Below are positions 50,163 to 58,686 of a stretch of 64,000 nucleotides of DNA, in pieces. The translations under genes and the position numbers were made by a program. The stretch's first letter is position 1. Every line of letters begins with the position of its first letter. Origin of the DNA: Klebsiella sp. RHBSTW-00484 (GTDB lineage: Bacteria; Pseudomonadota; Gammaproteobacteria; Enterobacterales; Enterobacteriaceae); NCBI RefSeq assembly GCF_013705725.1, contig NZ_CP055481.1, forward strand, positions 5,642,001 through 5,706,000, read 5' to 3'. The notes beneath the pieces are model-generated. The model searched no databases. It had not been told where the DNA came from and saw only the letters and a program-made list of their open reading frames with translations.

Positions 50163-51359
50163 CACAACCTACCAACCTTAAATCCATAGTCAGCTTAATG
50201 CTGACAATGGCGGCCTAGTCCATTCGCTTATTGGGATTTTCCTATGAGTATATTACCTATCCTTCAGTTTCCCGACCCTCGATTACGTACCGAAGCAAAG
50301 ACGGTTCTATGTATAGATGAGCAGGTTCATTTTCTTGCTCAAAATATGTTAGCAACAATGTATGATGCAAACGGGATTGGTCTTGCTGCTACCCAAGTAA
50401 ATACCCATGAGCGCGTCGTCGTGATTGACGTGTCTGAGACGCGCGATCAGCCAATGGTAATCATCAATCCTGAAATAGTTTGGGCTAGCGACAATATTTC
50501 TAAAGGAACAGAAGGCTGTCTTTCGTTGCCGGGTATTTACTGCGATATTGAGCGTTCAGAGGTAGTGAAGATCAAATACATGGATAAATATGGGAAAACC
50601 CAGGAAATTCACGCGGATGGACTTCTTGCTATGGCTTTGTTGAATAAATCGAACTTTTGCTGAGTTGAAGGATCAGATCACGCATCTTCCCGACAACGCA
50701 GACCGTTCCGTGGCAAAGCAAAAGTTCAAAATCACCAACTGGCCCACCTACAATAAAGCCCTCATCAACCGTGGCTCCATAACTTTCTGGCTGGATGATG
50801 AAGCTATTCAGGCCTGGTATGAGTCGGCAACGCCTTCATCACGGGGAAGACCTCAGCGCTATTCTGACCTTGCCATCACGACTGTGCTGGTCATTAAACG
50901 CGTATTCAGGCTGACCCTGCGCGCTGCGCAGGGCTTTATTGATTCCATTTTTTCTCTGATGAACGTTCCGCTACGCTGCCCGGATTACAGCTGTGTCAGC
51001 AGGCGGGCAAAGTCGGTTAATGTCAGTTTCAAAACGCCCACCCGGGGTGAAATCGCACACCTGGTAATTGATTCCACCGGGCTGAAGGTCTTCGGTGAAG
51101 GCGAGTGGAAAGTCAAAAAGCATGGCCAGGAACGCCGCCGTATCTGGCGTAAGCTGCATCTCGCCGTTGACAGTAAAACACATGAAATCATCTGCGCTGA
51201 CCTGTCGCTGAACAACGTTACGGACTCAGAGGCCTTCCCCGGGTTAATCCGGCAAACCCACCGGAAAATCAGGTCAGCCGCCGCCGATGGCGCTTACGAT
51301 ACCCGGCTATGTCACGATGAACTGCGGCGTTGACCTGCCCCCACGATTAGATACAACAC

Positions 51360-52193
51360 TCAGTTAGTAACGTCGGAATCTTCATTCTCAGAATGACCCT
51401 TTCTCCAGCCCGCTGCAAATTCAGACGGTGTCTGATAATTCAGCGTGGAGTGCGGGCGGCATTCGTTATAATCCTGCCGCCAGTCATTAATAATTTTCCT
51501 GGCATGAACGATATCGCTGAACCAGTGCTCATTCAAACATTCATCGCGAAATCGTCCGTTAAAGCTCTCAATAAATCCGTTCTGCGTTGGCTTGCCCGGC
51601 TGGATTAAGCGCAACTCAACACCATGCTCAAAGGCCCATTGATCCAGTGCACGGCAAGTGAACTCCGGCCCCTGGTCAGTTCTTATCGTCGCCGGATAGC
51701 CTCGAAACAGTGCAATGCTGTCCAGAATACGCGTGACCTGAACGCCTGAAATCCCAAAGGCAACAGTGACCGTCAGGCATTCCTTTGTGAAATCATCGAC
51801 GCAGGTAAGACACTTGATCCTGCGACCGGTGGAAAGTGCGTCCATGACGAAATCCATCGACCAGGTCAGATTGGGCGCCGCCGGACGGAGCAGCGGCAGA
51901 CGTTCTGTTGCCAGCCCTTTACGACGTCTTCTGCGTTTTACGCCCAGGCCACTGAGGTGATAAAGCCGGTACACGCGCTTATGATTAACATGAAGCCCTT
52001 CACGGCGCAGCAACTGCCAAATACGACGGTAGCCAAAACGCCTGCGCTCCAGTGCCAGCTCAGTGATGCGCCCTGATAAATGCGCATCAGCAGCCGGACG
52101 GTGAGCCTCATAGCGGCAGGTCGACAGGGATAAACCTGTAAGCCTGCAGGCACGACGTTGCGACAGACCGGTCGCATCACACATCAACATCAC
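51360..52193 (-). CDS. IS3-family transposase OrfB, copy 2
   Basis: 277 residues, same sequence as copy 1, with DDE residues in [22 protein letters not shown] and [14 protein letters not shown]. Intact. Confidence 0.93.
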   Translation of the reverse strand: MMLMCDATGLSQRRACRLTGLSLSTCRYEAHRPAADAHLSGRITELALERRRFGYRRIWQLLRREGLHVNHKRVYRLYHLSGLGVKRRRRRKGLATERLPLLRPAAPNLTWSMDFVMDALSTGRRIKCLTCVDDFTKECLTVTVAFGISGVQVTRILDSIALFRGYPATIRTDQGPEFTCRALDQWAFEHGVELRLIQPGKPTQNGFIESFNGRFRDECLNEHWFSDIVHARKIINDWRQDYNECRPHSTLNYQTPSEFAAGWRKGHSENEDSDVTN

Positions 52194-52216
52194 GGCTTCC
52201 CGCTTCTGGTCTGTCG

Positions 52217-52480
52217 TCAGTACTTTCGCCCAAGAGCCACCTGAAGCGCCTCTTTATCCAGCATGGCTTCGGCAAGCAGCTTCTTGAGTCTGGCGTTCTC
52301 TTCCTCAAGCGACTTCAGGCGCTTAACTTCAGGCACCTCCATACCGCCATACTTCTTACGCCAGATGTAAAACGTGGCATCGGAAATGGCATGCTTGCGG
52401 CAGAGTTCACGGGCGGGTACCCCAGCTTCGGCTTCGCGGAGAATACTGATGATCTGTTCGTCGGAAAAACGCTTCTTCAT
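52217..52480 (-). CDS. IS3-family OrfA, copy 2
   Basis: 87 residues, same sequence as copy 1: helix-turn-helix plus leucine-zipper segment. Located upstream of OrfB copy 2. Confidence 0.92.
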   Translation of the reverse strand: MKKRFSDEQIISILREAEAGVPARELCRKHAISDATFYIWRKKYGGMEVPEVKRLKSLEEENARLKKLLAEAMLDKEALQVALGRKY

Positions 52481-53109
52481 GGGGATGTCCTCATGTGGCT
52501 TATGAAGACATTACTAACATCGGGGTGTACTAATCAACGGGGAGCAGGTCAGCGTAAGAAAATCAGCGCGCTTATCCCTCCCCGAAAAGGTGCGGGTTAC
52601 TGGCCCGGTGAATATGCAGACCGTAACCGTGCAGTGGCTAATCAGCGAATGACCGGGAGTAATGCGCGGTGGAAATGGACAACAGATTACAACCGTCGCT
52701 CGATAGCGGAAACGGCGATGTACCGGGTAAAACAGCTGTTCGGGGGTTCACTGACGCTGCGTGACTACGATGGTCAGGTTGCGGAGGCTATGGCCCTGGT
52801 ACGAGCGCTGAACAAAATGACGAAAGCAGGTATGCCTGAAAGCGTGCGTATTGCCTGAAAACACAACCCGCTACGGGGGAGACTTACCCGAAATCTGATT
52901 TATTCAACAAAGCCTCTTGCTATCTGTATCCAGCATGAAATGGATCATCTAACAGGAAAACTCATTATTGACTACCTCTCTCCCTTAAAGAAAGAACGAG
53001 TTCAAAGAAAATTATCGAAACAGAGAAACCGTCGGAATAAAAGGAAGTAATTTTGTATCTAACTGTTTTATAAAAAGAAAACCGCATGCAAAAAATACAA
53101 TAAAAAGTA

Positions 53110-53140
53110 TTGACCCTATAGTAGTTACAGGGTTTTTAAT
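53110..53140 (+). promoter_or_regulatory. PbrR/CadR-type promoter, copy 4
   Basis: TTGACC and TTTAAT with a 19-bp spacer holding ACCCTATAG...TTACAGGGT, identical in the core to copy 3. Confidence 0.82.
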
Positions 53141-53205
53141 GGTCATCAACAGGAAACGAGCAGTATGCTCTTATGATGAACATTAACATTATTAGGATTA
53201 TCACT

Positions 53206-53415
53206 ATGAAAAATATCAAACTTCTCGCAGCAACTGGTCTTCTCTCTGTTGTCTCATTCTCTGTTATGGCGCAGACTGTCAGCGTAACTGCTTCCACTCT
53301 TGACAGTGCAGAAGCAAAAATTGCTGCTAAAGCAAAAGAAGCACAAACGTCATACAAAATTCTCTCTGCGTATACTGGTGATCGAGTGCACATGACCGCT
53401 AAATTAGGGGATTAA
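53206..53415 (+). CDS. Small exported DUF1471-type protein 4
   Basis: 69 residues, differing from gene 3 at only a few positions (e.g. LLAATGLLSVVSFSVMA signal, SAYTGDRVHMTAKLGD end). Same PbrR/CadR-type promoter and leader. Probably arose by duplication of the promoter-gene unit. Confidence 0.8.
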   Translation: MKNIKLLAATGLLSVVSFSVMAQTVSVTASTLDSAEAKIAAKAKEAQTSYKILSAYTGDRVHMTAKLGD

Positions 53416-53526
53416 TAGATAATCATTTTAGGGTATCTATAGGAATATATACCTTGATAAAATCTGCCACCATATACTAATTTTTATTATTTGATATATC
53501 ACATGTTTTTCCTTGAATAGACTTTA

Positions 53527-53558
53527 GCGGACTGCTGATAAAGAGTCCGCATTTTTTT
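53527..53558 (+). terminator. Terminator after DUF1471-type gene 4
   Basis: GCGGACT/AGTCCGC stem, 10-base loop, then ATTTTTTT. The remainder of the gap 53559-53884 shows no gene. Confidence 0.75.
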
Positions 53559-53884
53559 AATATAATACTAATAGTTAAGTATAGTTTTTTATCCGTGCAA
53601 ATATTTTAGCTCCACGCCCTCTTTGATACTTTCAGTTTTTGTGATCCATTCTCAATACCGATGCTTGGTTAAAACAGAGAACCATTCATCATCAGCTAGC
53701 AACCGGTGCTTTTACGATTTAAGGGGTTAAGACGCCGCTCACTATTCTATTCCGTTAGCCTGACTCTGTGATTTCCCGAACATAGTTCAGTGTTCTGAAC
53801 AGATAAAACCAGCATATTTGTGTCCGGAGCGTCAGACAAGATTGTCTGATAAAGGGTGACCGCATTGTACAAATCATCATCGTA

Positions 53885-54193
53885 CTAGTCGGTGTTATTT
53901 GAATTTCCCGACAATTCAAAGCAATCCGCCTGGAGTTCGCCTACTAAGTCCTTGATGTAATCGTCCTTAACGAATCCGCCAAAGTTCGCCTGATGCTCTT
54001 CATCCGCGTCATAAGGACCGCCATAAATATACGCATATCCACCTTCCCGGGAGTTATAAGGATAGGCATTCACTAGGTCTTCGTAGTGTTCATAAAACCA
54101 GTTGCGCATCACTTCCAGCTGATTCGCTTTACTGTTGTATTGCAGTGACTTAAGCGGGACTTTCTTATGATTAATCATAAAGGTTTCTGACAT
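53885..54193 (-). CDS. Hypothetical protein, probably an N-terminal remnant
   Basis: 102 residues with the segment MRNWFYEHYEDLVNAYPYNS and EGGYAYIYGGPYDADEE, which I have seen at the start of longer bacterial proteins of unknown function, where a second domain follows. Here the frame ends soon after an acidic stretch (ELSGNSNNTD), so the rest is likely missing. It begins 27 bp from the Tn3-type inverted repeat. Function unknown. Confidence 0.5.
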   Translation of the reverse strand: MSETFMINHKKVPLKSLQYNSKANQLEVMRNWFYEHYEDLVNAYPYNSREGGYAYIYGGPYDADEEHQANFGGFVKDDYIKDLVGELQADCFELSGNSNNTD

Positions 54194-54219
54194 AGTTTTA
54201 TGTCTCCCAGACTAGACTA

Positions 54220-54257
54220 GGGGTCTGAAGCCCAACCGTACGAAAACGGACGCTAAG
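54220..54257. repeat. 38-bp Tn3-family terminal inverted repeat
   Basis: Begins GGGGTCTGAAGCCCAACCGT and ends ACGCTAAG, the standard length and ends (GGGGTCTGACGC...TTAAG) of Tn3-family termini. Confidence 0.88.
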
Positions 54258-54304
54258 TACGTTTTGTGAACAGATGATCATCAAGCCCTGAGACAATATG
54301 ATCG

Positions 54305-54735
54305 TCACAGAGTCCATTCATCCGTTTCTTCCGCTTGCTTCAGTGGCCGTAGCTGGCCTTTTGTTACCTGCTCAGCAAGTGTGAACGTGTAATGCCCCAG
54401 CATATTGATATCGCGTGCTTCAGTGGCGAAAGTCTGGCTTCATCCTCTTCATTTATGGTTTCACCTTCATTACGTAAATGATCCAATGCTGCCTGCATAT
54501 AGATGCTATTCCAGAGAACGACTGCATTGGTCACCAGTCCGTGCGCACCCAACTGATCCTCCTGCCCATCCTGATAGCGTTTCCTTATTTCACCTTTTTG
54601 TCCGTGGCAAATCGCTCTGGCTACAGCATGTCGGCTTTCTCCCCGGTTAAGTTGGGTCAGGATGCGGCGGCGATAATCTTCATCACCAATATAATTAAGA
54701 AGGTATAAATTGCTTCATTTGGCGCACTATCGTAA
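54305..54735 (-). pseudogene. tnpA: C-terminal remnant of a Tn3-family transposase
   Basis: On the minus strand: LNYIGDEDYRRRILTQLNRG, AVARAICHGQKGEIRKRYQD, EDQLGAHGLVTNAVVLWNSI and EARLSPLKHA, then a one-base frameshift, after which another frame gives INMLGHYTFTLAEQV and a stop at 54305. All are typical of the Tn3 transposase C-terminus, next to its terminal repeat. The N-terminal three quarters and the other end are gone; the fluoride operon begins where the transposase is cut. Confidence 0.85.
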
Positions 54736-54830
54736 ACGTTTTTGGCGGGACAGGATGTACTTGTGTGTACGAAACCGAGGGCCAACAATAAATATTGATT
54801 TAATGCAAAGGCCCATATAAGATTGATTTA

Positions 54831-54893
54831 CAAGGTGATGGTGCTCCACCTTTCCCAACCGCCGGTTTTTCAACACCGGATGATGGCGCCTGA
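54831..54893 (+). ncRNA. Fluoride riboswitch (crcB motif)
   Basis: CAAGGTGATGGTGCTCCACC, TTTCCCAACCGCCGGTTTTT and CACCGGATGATGGCGCCTGA match the crcB-motif consensus: first hairpin GGTGATGG-TGCTCC-ACC, the conserved AACCGCC linker/stem, and the closing TGATGGC-CCT segment that forms the pseudoknot. It lies about 34 bp upstream of a pyrophosphatase gene in an operon that ends with crcB. Fluoride binding would turn expression on. Confidence 0.9.
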
Positions 54894-54926
54894 TATACAG
54901 ATGAAGTTGTCCTCTTATAGGCATGT

Positions 54927-55904
54927 ATGTCAGGTATCGCTATGCAAAATAAAACCACATTACCGCTTACCGCAGAATCTCTCTCTTTTCAAAGAGATAA
55001 TCCGATTTATGTCTTCGGTCATCGAAATCCTGACAGCGATGCTATTTGCAGCGCGCTGGTTGTGGCTGACTGGCTTAATTACACCGGTCGTCCCGCAACG
55101 CCCTGGCGCCTGGGGGATATCACCCCGGAAACCCGTTATATCCTCAACGCTGCGGGTGTTTCACAACCCGATTTACTCACCGTCGATCTGACAGATAAAA
55201 CCGTATGGCTGGTTGATTTTACGGATGCAGAGCAGGGACCGTCTTCGCTGATGGACAGCAACGTCATCGGCATCATTGACCATCATCGTATTGGTACCCT
55301 TGTTACCCGCAATCCACCGGATGTCTGGGTGCGGGCGGTAGGATGCTGCGGAACAGTAATTCTCTCAATTCTCATGCATGACATTCCGATGCCGCTGACT
55401 GCCGCTCAGGCTGTGTTGCTGATGGGGGCGATCCTCAGTGATACCGTTGCGCTGACGGGTCCCACCACCACCACTCAGGATCAGGAATCCGTGGCTGTTT
55501 TGCGGGAAATCGCCGGTATCGATTATGACCAGTTTGTGACAGGGCTGCTGCGAGCCAAAACAGATATAACCGGGCAATCCGCGTCGGTTTTACTCAATCG
55601 TGACGCCAAAAATTACCGGATCCATGATGTGCCGCTGTTGTTGTCACAAATTGAGGTCCGCGACATGGCTGATATTACTCCCCTGTTGCCTGAGCTACTG
55701 CAGGAAATGGATAAAACCTGCAAGGACAGCGTGCTGGACATGGTGATCCTGATGGTGACAGACATTACCAGCCGGAACTCCGTTTTGCTTTTTTCAGACA
55801 GCAGCCTGACAGGCTCCCGCCAGGTATCGCTGCCCGGCATGACAAGCCGGAAAAAAGAAATCCTCCCCTGGCTGACCAACCGCTTCGCTTCTTATAAGAG
55901 GTGA
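54927..55904 (+). CDS. ppaC: Family II (Mn-dependent) inorganic pyrophosphatase
   Basis: Hydrolyses pyrophosphate; a DHH-superfamily enzyme of 325 residues. Metal motifs: VFGHRNPDSDAICSA, VDFTD, GIIDHHRIG (DHH) and LSDTVALTGPTTT. The C-terminal domain has RDAKNYRI and a basic SRKKEILP substrate-binding segment. An internal ATG at 54942 is an equally plausible start (CAGGT upstream). Pyrophosphatases are fluoride targets, so an extra copy behind a fluoride riboswitch is a spare for poisoned PPase. First gene of the fluoride operon, 3 bp before the UspA-like gene. Confidence 0.92.
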   Translation: MSGIAMQNKTTLPLTAESLSFQRDNPIYVFGHRNPDSDAICSALVVADWLNYTGRPATPWRLGDITPETRYILNAAGVSQPDLLTVDLTDKTVWLVDFTDAEQGPSSLMDSNVIGIIDHHRIGTLVTRNPPDVWVRAVGCCGTVILSILMHDIPMPLTAAQAVLLMGAILSDTVALTGPTTTTQDQESVAVLREIAGIDYDQFVTGLLRAKTDITGQSASVLLNRDAKNYRIHDVPLLLSQIEVRDMADITPLLPELLQEMDKTCKDSVLDMVILMVTDITSRNSVLLFSDSSLTGSRQVSLPGMTSRKKEILPWLTNRFASYKR

Positions 55905-55907
55905 TTT

Positions 55908-56336
55908 ATGCAAATTTACCGGCATGCCTTGTTACTTGTACAGAATGAAACCGATGGTCTGCTGTTGCTTGAGCAGGCAGAACGTCTGGCAAAAGAGATG
56001 GGCACCCGTATTACTGTCGGGCATCTCAGTGCTGACTATAGGGAACTGGATTATACCAGTGACTCATTAACCAAAGACCGTCAGTCCCGCGAAGTTATTG
56101 ATGCAAAGGCAATGCTTAGCCGTCTGGTGGAGTCCAGCAGTATTGATATCAACGTCAGGTCCATCGTCAGCATCCATCGTTTCCGGGACGTTGAGGCCGT
56201 TGTTCAGCATGAAGATATCGATCTGGTCATGCTGGGGCATGAAAACCGCCTGTTCAGGGTTTTTTCCTCCTTTTCTTTCGAATTCATCAATCACCTTTCT
56301 GTTGATGTTCTGATTAAACATATTCCAGCCCCTTAA
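55908..56336 (+). CDS. Universal stress protein (UspA family)
   Basis: 142-residue Rossmann-like protein. N-terminal strand YRHALLLVQNETDG, and the end region DIDLVMLGHENRLFRVFSSFSFEFINHLSVDVLIKHI, which resembles the ATP-binding loop of Usp proteins but lacks a clear G-x2-G-x9-G-S/T. So it may be of the non-ATP-binding UspA type. It sits between ppaC and eno in the riboswitch-controlled operon; its role in fluoride tolerance is unknown. Confidence 0.85.
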   Translation: MQIYRHALLLVQNETDGLLLLEQAERLAKEMGTRITVGHLSADYRELDYTSDSLTKDRQSREVIDAKAMLSRLVESSSIDINVRSIVSIHRFRDVEAVVQHEDIDLVMLGHENRLFRVFSSFSFEFINHLSVDVLIKHIPAP

Positions 56337-56351
56337 AAGAAGGTCAAACTT

Positions 56352-57638
56352 ATGAGCTTTGAAATTGAATGTATCATCGCAAGAGAAATTCTGGATTCCC
56401 GCGGTAACCCGACCGTAGAGGTTGAAGTGACTTCTGTAGGGGGCAGTATGGCCCGTGCCTCCGTTCCTTCCGGTGCCAGCACCGGCTCCCGTGAAGCCAT
56501 CGAGCATCGCGATGATGACAAGACACGTTTTGGCGGTAAAGGTGTTCAGGATGCGGTCCGGTGCGTCAATACCGAAATTAACGATGCCCTGCAGGGCTAC
56601 GATGTACGCCGCCAGAAAGAAATCGACAACTGTCTGATTGCCCTTGATGGCACAGAAAACAAAGGCCGGCTGGGTGCTAATGCGATCCTTGGCGTATCGC
56701 TGGCAGTATCCCGCCTGGCGGCACAACTATCCTCTACCCCGCTCTACCGCTATCTGGGTGGCGTCGGCGCGAATCTGCTGCCGGTTCCCTGTATGAATAT
56801 CATTAACGGCGGAGTTCATGCCCGCTGGCAGGGCGCTGATTTTCAGGAGTTTATGATTGCACCATGGGGAGCCTCTTCCGTACGCGAAGCTATTCGCTGG
56901 GGCAGTGAGGTCTACCAGGCCCTGCGTCAGGTCCTGCTGGAAAAAGGTTTATCCGCCGGCGTGGGCGATGAAGGCGGTTTTGCACCGGCCGTTTCCTCAA
57001 ACCGTCAGCCGCTGGAGCTTATCGTGGAGGCAATTAGCAAGGCGGGATACCGCCCAGGCGAAGATATCGTTATTTGCATGGATCCGGCCTCCAGTGAATT
57101 CTACGTCGATGGGAAATATACCCTGCGTACCGAAAATACCCGGCTCAGCGCCGACGAAATGACCCGCTACTATGAGCAACTGGTGAAGGATTTCCCGATA
57201 GTCCTGATTGAAGATGGCCTTGCGGAAGACGACTGGGCCGGCTGGCAGCTCCTGCACCGCGCGCTCGGCGATAAAGTTGAGCTGGTTGGCGATGATATCT
57301 TTGTGACCAATGTGAAATATATCCAGCGAGGTATCGATGAAAACCTGGCCAATGCCGCATTGATCAAACTGAACCAGATAGGCACCCTGAGTGAAACCAT
57401 CGAAGCCGTCCAGTTGTGTCAGGATAACAACTGGGGAACCTTTATTTCGCACCGGAGCGGGGAAACCGTGGACAGCTTCATTGCAGATATGACCGTCGGC
57501 CTGCGGGCTGGTCACCTGAAAACCGGTGCACCCAGCCGTGGGGAGCGCATTGAGAAATACAATCAACTGATGCGTATTGAAGATGAATTAGGTGATGCCG
57601 CCATCTTCGCCGGTAAAGCCGCCTTCAAAAAACGCTGA
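56352..57638 (+). CDS. eno: Enolase paralogue of the fluoride operon
   Basis: Interconverts 2-phosphoglycerate and phosphoenolpyruvate; enolase is a classical fluoride target. 428 residues with GASTGSREA (mobile loop), GDEGGFAP, metal ligands in MDPASSEFY, IEDGLAEDDW and LVGDDIFVTN, the catalytic Lys in ALIKLNQIGTLSET, and SHRSGET. One active-site loop is unusual: NGGVHARWQGADFQEFMI where standard enolases have HADN-x-DIQEFMI. This could change fluoride sensitivity. A copy outside the pyrG-eno locus, cotranscribed with ppaC and uspA. Start follows AAGAAGG. Confidence 0.94.
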   Translation: MSFEIECIIAREILDSRGNPTVEVEVTSVGGSMARASVPSGASTGSREAIEHRDDDKTRFGGKGVQDAVRCVNTEINDALQGYDVRRQKEIDNCLIALDGTENKGRLGANAILGVSLAVSRLAAQLSSTPLYRYLGGVGANLLPVPCMNIINGGVHARWQGADFQEFMIAPWGASSVREAIRWGSEVYQALRQVLLEKGLSAGVGDEGGFAPAVSSNRQPLELIVEAISKAGYRPGEDIVICMDPASSEFYVDGKYTLRTENTRLSADEMTRYYEQLVKDFPIVLIEDGLAEDDWAGWQLLHRALGDKVELVGDDIFVTNVKYIQRGIDENLANAALIKLNQIGTLSETIEAVQLCQDNNWGTFISHRSGETVDSFIADMTVGLRAGHLKTGAPSRGERIEKYNQLMRIEDELGDAAIFAGKAAFKKR

Positions 57639-57646
57639 TTCCGTCA

Positions 57647-57676
57647 CCCTTCCCGTATGCTCAGATACGGGAAGGG
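57647..57676 (+). other. Strong hairpin after eno
   Basis: Perfect 12-bp stem CCCTTCCCGTAT/ATACGGGAAGGG with a six-base loop and no T-tract. More likely an mRNA-stabilising or attenuating hairpin than a full terminator, since the operon genes continue downstream. Confidence 0.6.
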
Positions 57677-57689
57677 GTAGGGTGGTTCT

Positions 57690-57884
57690 GTGAACGGAAA
57701 AATACTCATACTGTCAACAGCAACGGGGATCCAGGCAAACTGTCTGGTTTTCCTGATCGCTGATGCCTTTTTTAATATACTGCCGGATGATACCAGTGCC
57801 GTTGTAATCGCGCTGTTCATCGGTAGCGGTGCCCATCTTCTGATGCATCACCTCCTTGACCGGAGTCCAGGTAAATCCGGGTAA
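57690..57884 (+). CDS. Small membrane protein of unknown function in the fluoride operon
   Basis: 64 residues from a GTG start (no strong ribosome site; GGGTAGGG nearby). Two hydrophobic segments: CLVFLIADAFFNIL and AVVIALFIGSGAHLLMHHLL, ending DRSPGKSG. Located between eno and the mutase remnant on the same strand. I do not recognise it. Confidence 0.5.
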   Translation: MNGKILILSTATGIQANCLVFLIADAFFNILPDDTSAVVIALFIGSGAHLLMHHLLDRSPGKSG

Positions 57885-57952
57885 TCAGTACAAACAACTC
57901 AACGGGTTCAGGTCCTTCCGGTTCAGTTGTGGGTGACAGACAGGTAGTTGTT

Positions 57953-58652
57953 ATGGGGAAAATTATTTTACTCCGCCATGGCGAAAGTTAGTTGAATCGC
58001 AAAATCGTTTTACCGGATGGGAAAATGTCCCGCTGATGCTGAAAGGAGTGGAGGAAACCCGGCGCGCAGCAAACCTGATAAAACGGTCCGGGATCAGTGT
58101 GCCACTACAATCATAGATGGAGCCTGCACATCCGTTCTGAACCGGGCAATTCATTCGCTCTGGCTGATAATGGAAGCGCTGAATCAATTGTGGTTACCGG
58201 TGGACAAATCATGGCGGTTAAATGAACGTCATTACGGTGCGCTTCAGGGAATGAACAAAGATGAAGCCACTCAACAGATTGGCCAGAAAATCGTTTATCA
58301 CTGGCGGAGGAGCTATCGTGGTATCTCCCTTCCGTTGCCGGAAGCACCTGCTTCACTTCATCGTGAGGCACGTTATCGTCATGTGTCCCTGACGGATTTG
58401 CTGGGGGGAGAAAGTCTGGAAATAACGCAACGAAGGTTGTTGCCTTACTGGCACCACGTCATTGTCCTGCGCGTCGCCAGTGGCGAAACCATGTTGCTGG
58501 TCAGTCATGCTAATACACTGCGTGCGCTGACCATGTTTATTGAGCAGATTGATGAAAATAAGGTTCCCGATCTGCATGTCCTGACGGGAATCCCCGTACT
58601 GTATGAAATGAATGAAAAACGGGCCATCACCGCACGTTATTCCCTTGAATGA
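57953..58652 (+). pseudogene. gpmA: Phosphoglycerate mutase (GpmA-like), decayed
   Basis: Starts MGKIILLRHGES with the catalytic His, but the next codon is TAG (57989; expected Gln) and a base is missing a few codons on, after which the +1 frame gives QNRFTGWENVPLMLKGVEETRRAANLIKRSGI. A second shift near 58105 moves to the frame DGACTSVLNRAIHSLWLIME, WRLNERHYGALQGMNK and LVSHANTLRAL to the stop at 58652. At least one nonsense and two frameshift changes, so no functional mutase is made. Confidence 0.9.
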
Positions 58653-58686
58653 CGGTCTGATGGTGCCCTGATTTCAGCGAGGTGGT

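Larger units (their letters stand above)
51331..52551 (-). mobile_element. IS3-family insertion sequence, copy 2, nested in IS903
   Basis: 1221 bp, encoding the same proteins as copy 1 in opposite orientation, flanked by a perfect 4-bp target duplication GCGT (51327-51330 and 52552-52555). A clean, apparently recent insertion. Confidence 0.96.
50665..52858 (+). pseudogene. IS903-type transposase split by the IS3-like element
   Basis: The 5' part (50665-51330) carries the N-terminal region and the first two catalytic Asp (LVIDSTGLKVFGEGEW, SAAADGAYDTRLCHDELRR). The 3' part (from 52556) resumes with KKISALIPPRKGAGYW and contains the Glu segment RRSIAETAMYRVKQLFGG, ending at 52858. Without the insert the frame would be whole. 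Confidence 0.92.
50633..52914 (+). mobile_element. IS903-type element (IS5 family), itself interrupted by an IS3-like element
   Basis: Ends in the 18-bp inverted repeats GGCTTTGTTGAATAAATC, flanked by a perfect 9-bp target duplication TCTTGCTAT (50624-50632 and 52915-52923). Subtracting the inner 1221-bp element and its 4-bp duplication leaves 1057 bp, the length of IS903. Confidence 0.96.
50244..53050 (+). pseudogene. Peptide deformylase paralogue split by IS903
   Basis: The 5' part (50244-50632) encodes NGIGLAATQVN (motif 1) and TEGCLSLPG (motif 2). IS903 then interrupts it. The 3' part resumes after the target duplication (52924-53050) with [21 protein letters not shown], carrying an intact HExDH motif 3, to a stop at 53050. 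Removing the element and one duplicate restores a continuous 171-residue protein with all metal ligands, so this was a functional-looking second deformylase before insertion. It follows the MerA-like gene on the same strand. Confidence 0.93.
53095..53415 (+). repeat. Direct repeat unit B: metal promoter plus DUF1471-type gene
   Basis: Near-identical to 47428-47748 in the same orientation; recombination between the two would delete or duplicate the intervening MerA-like/deformylase segment. Confidence 0.85.
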
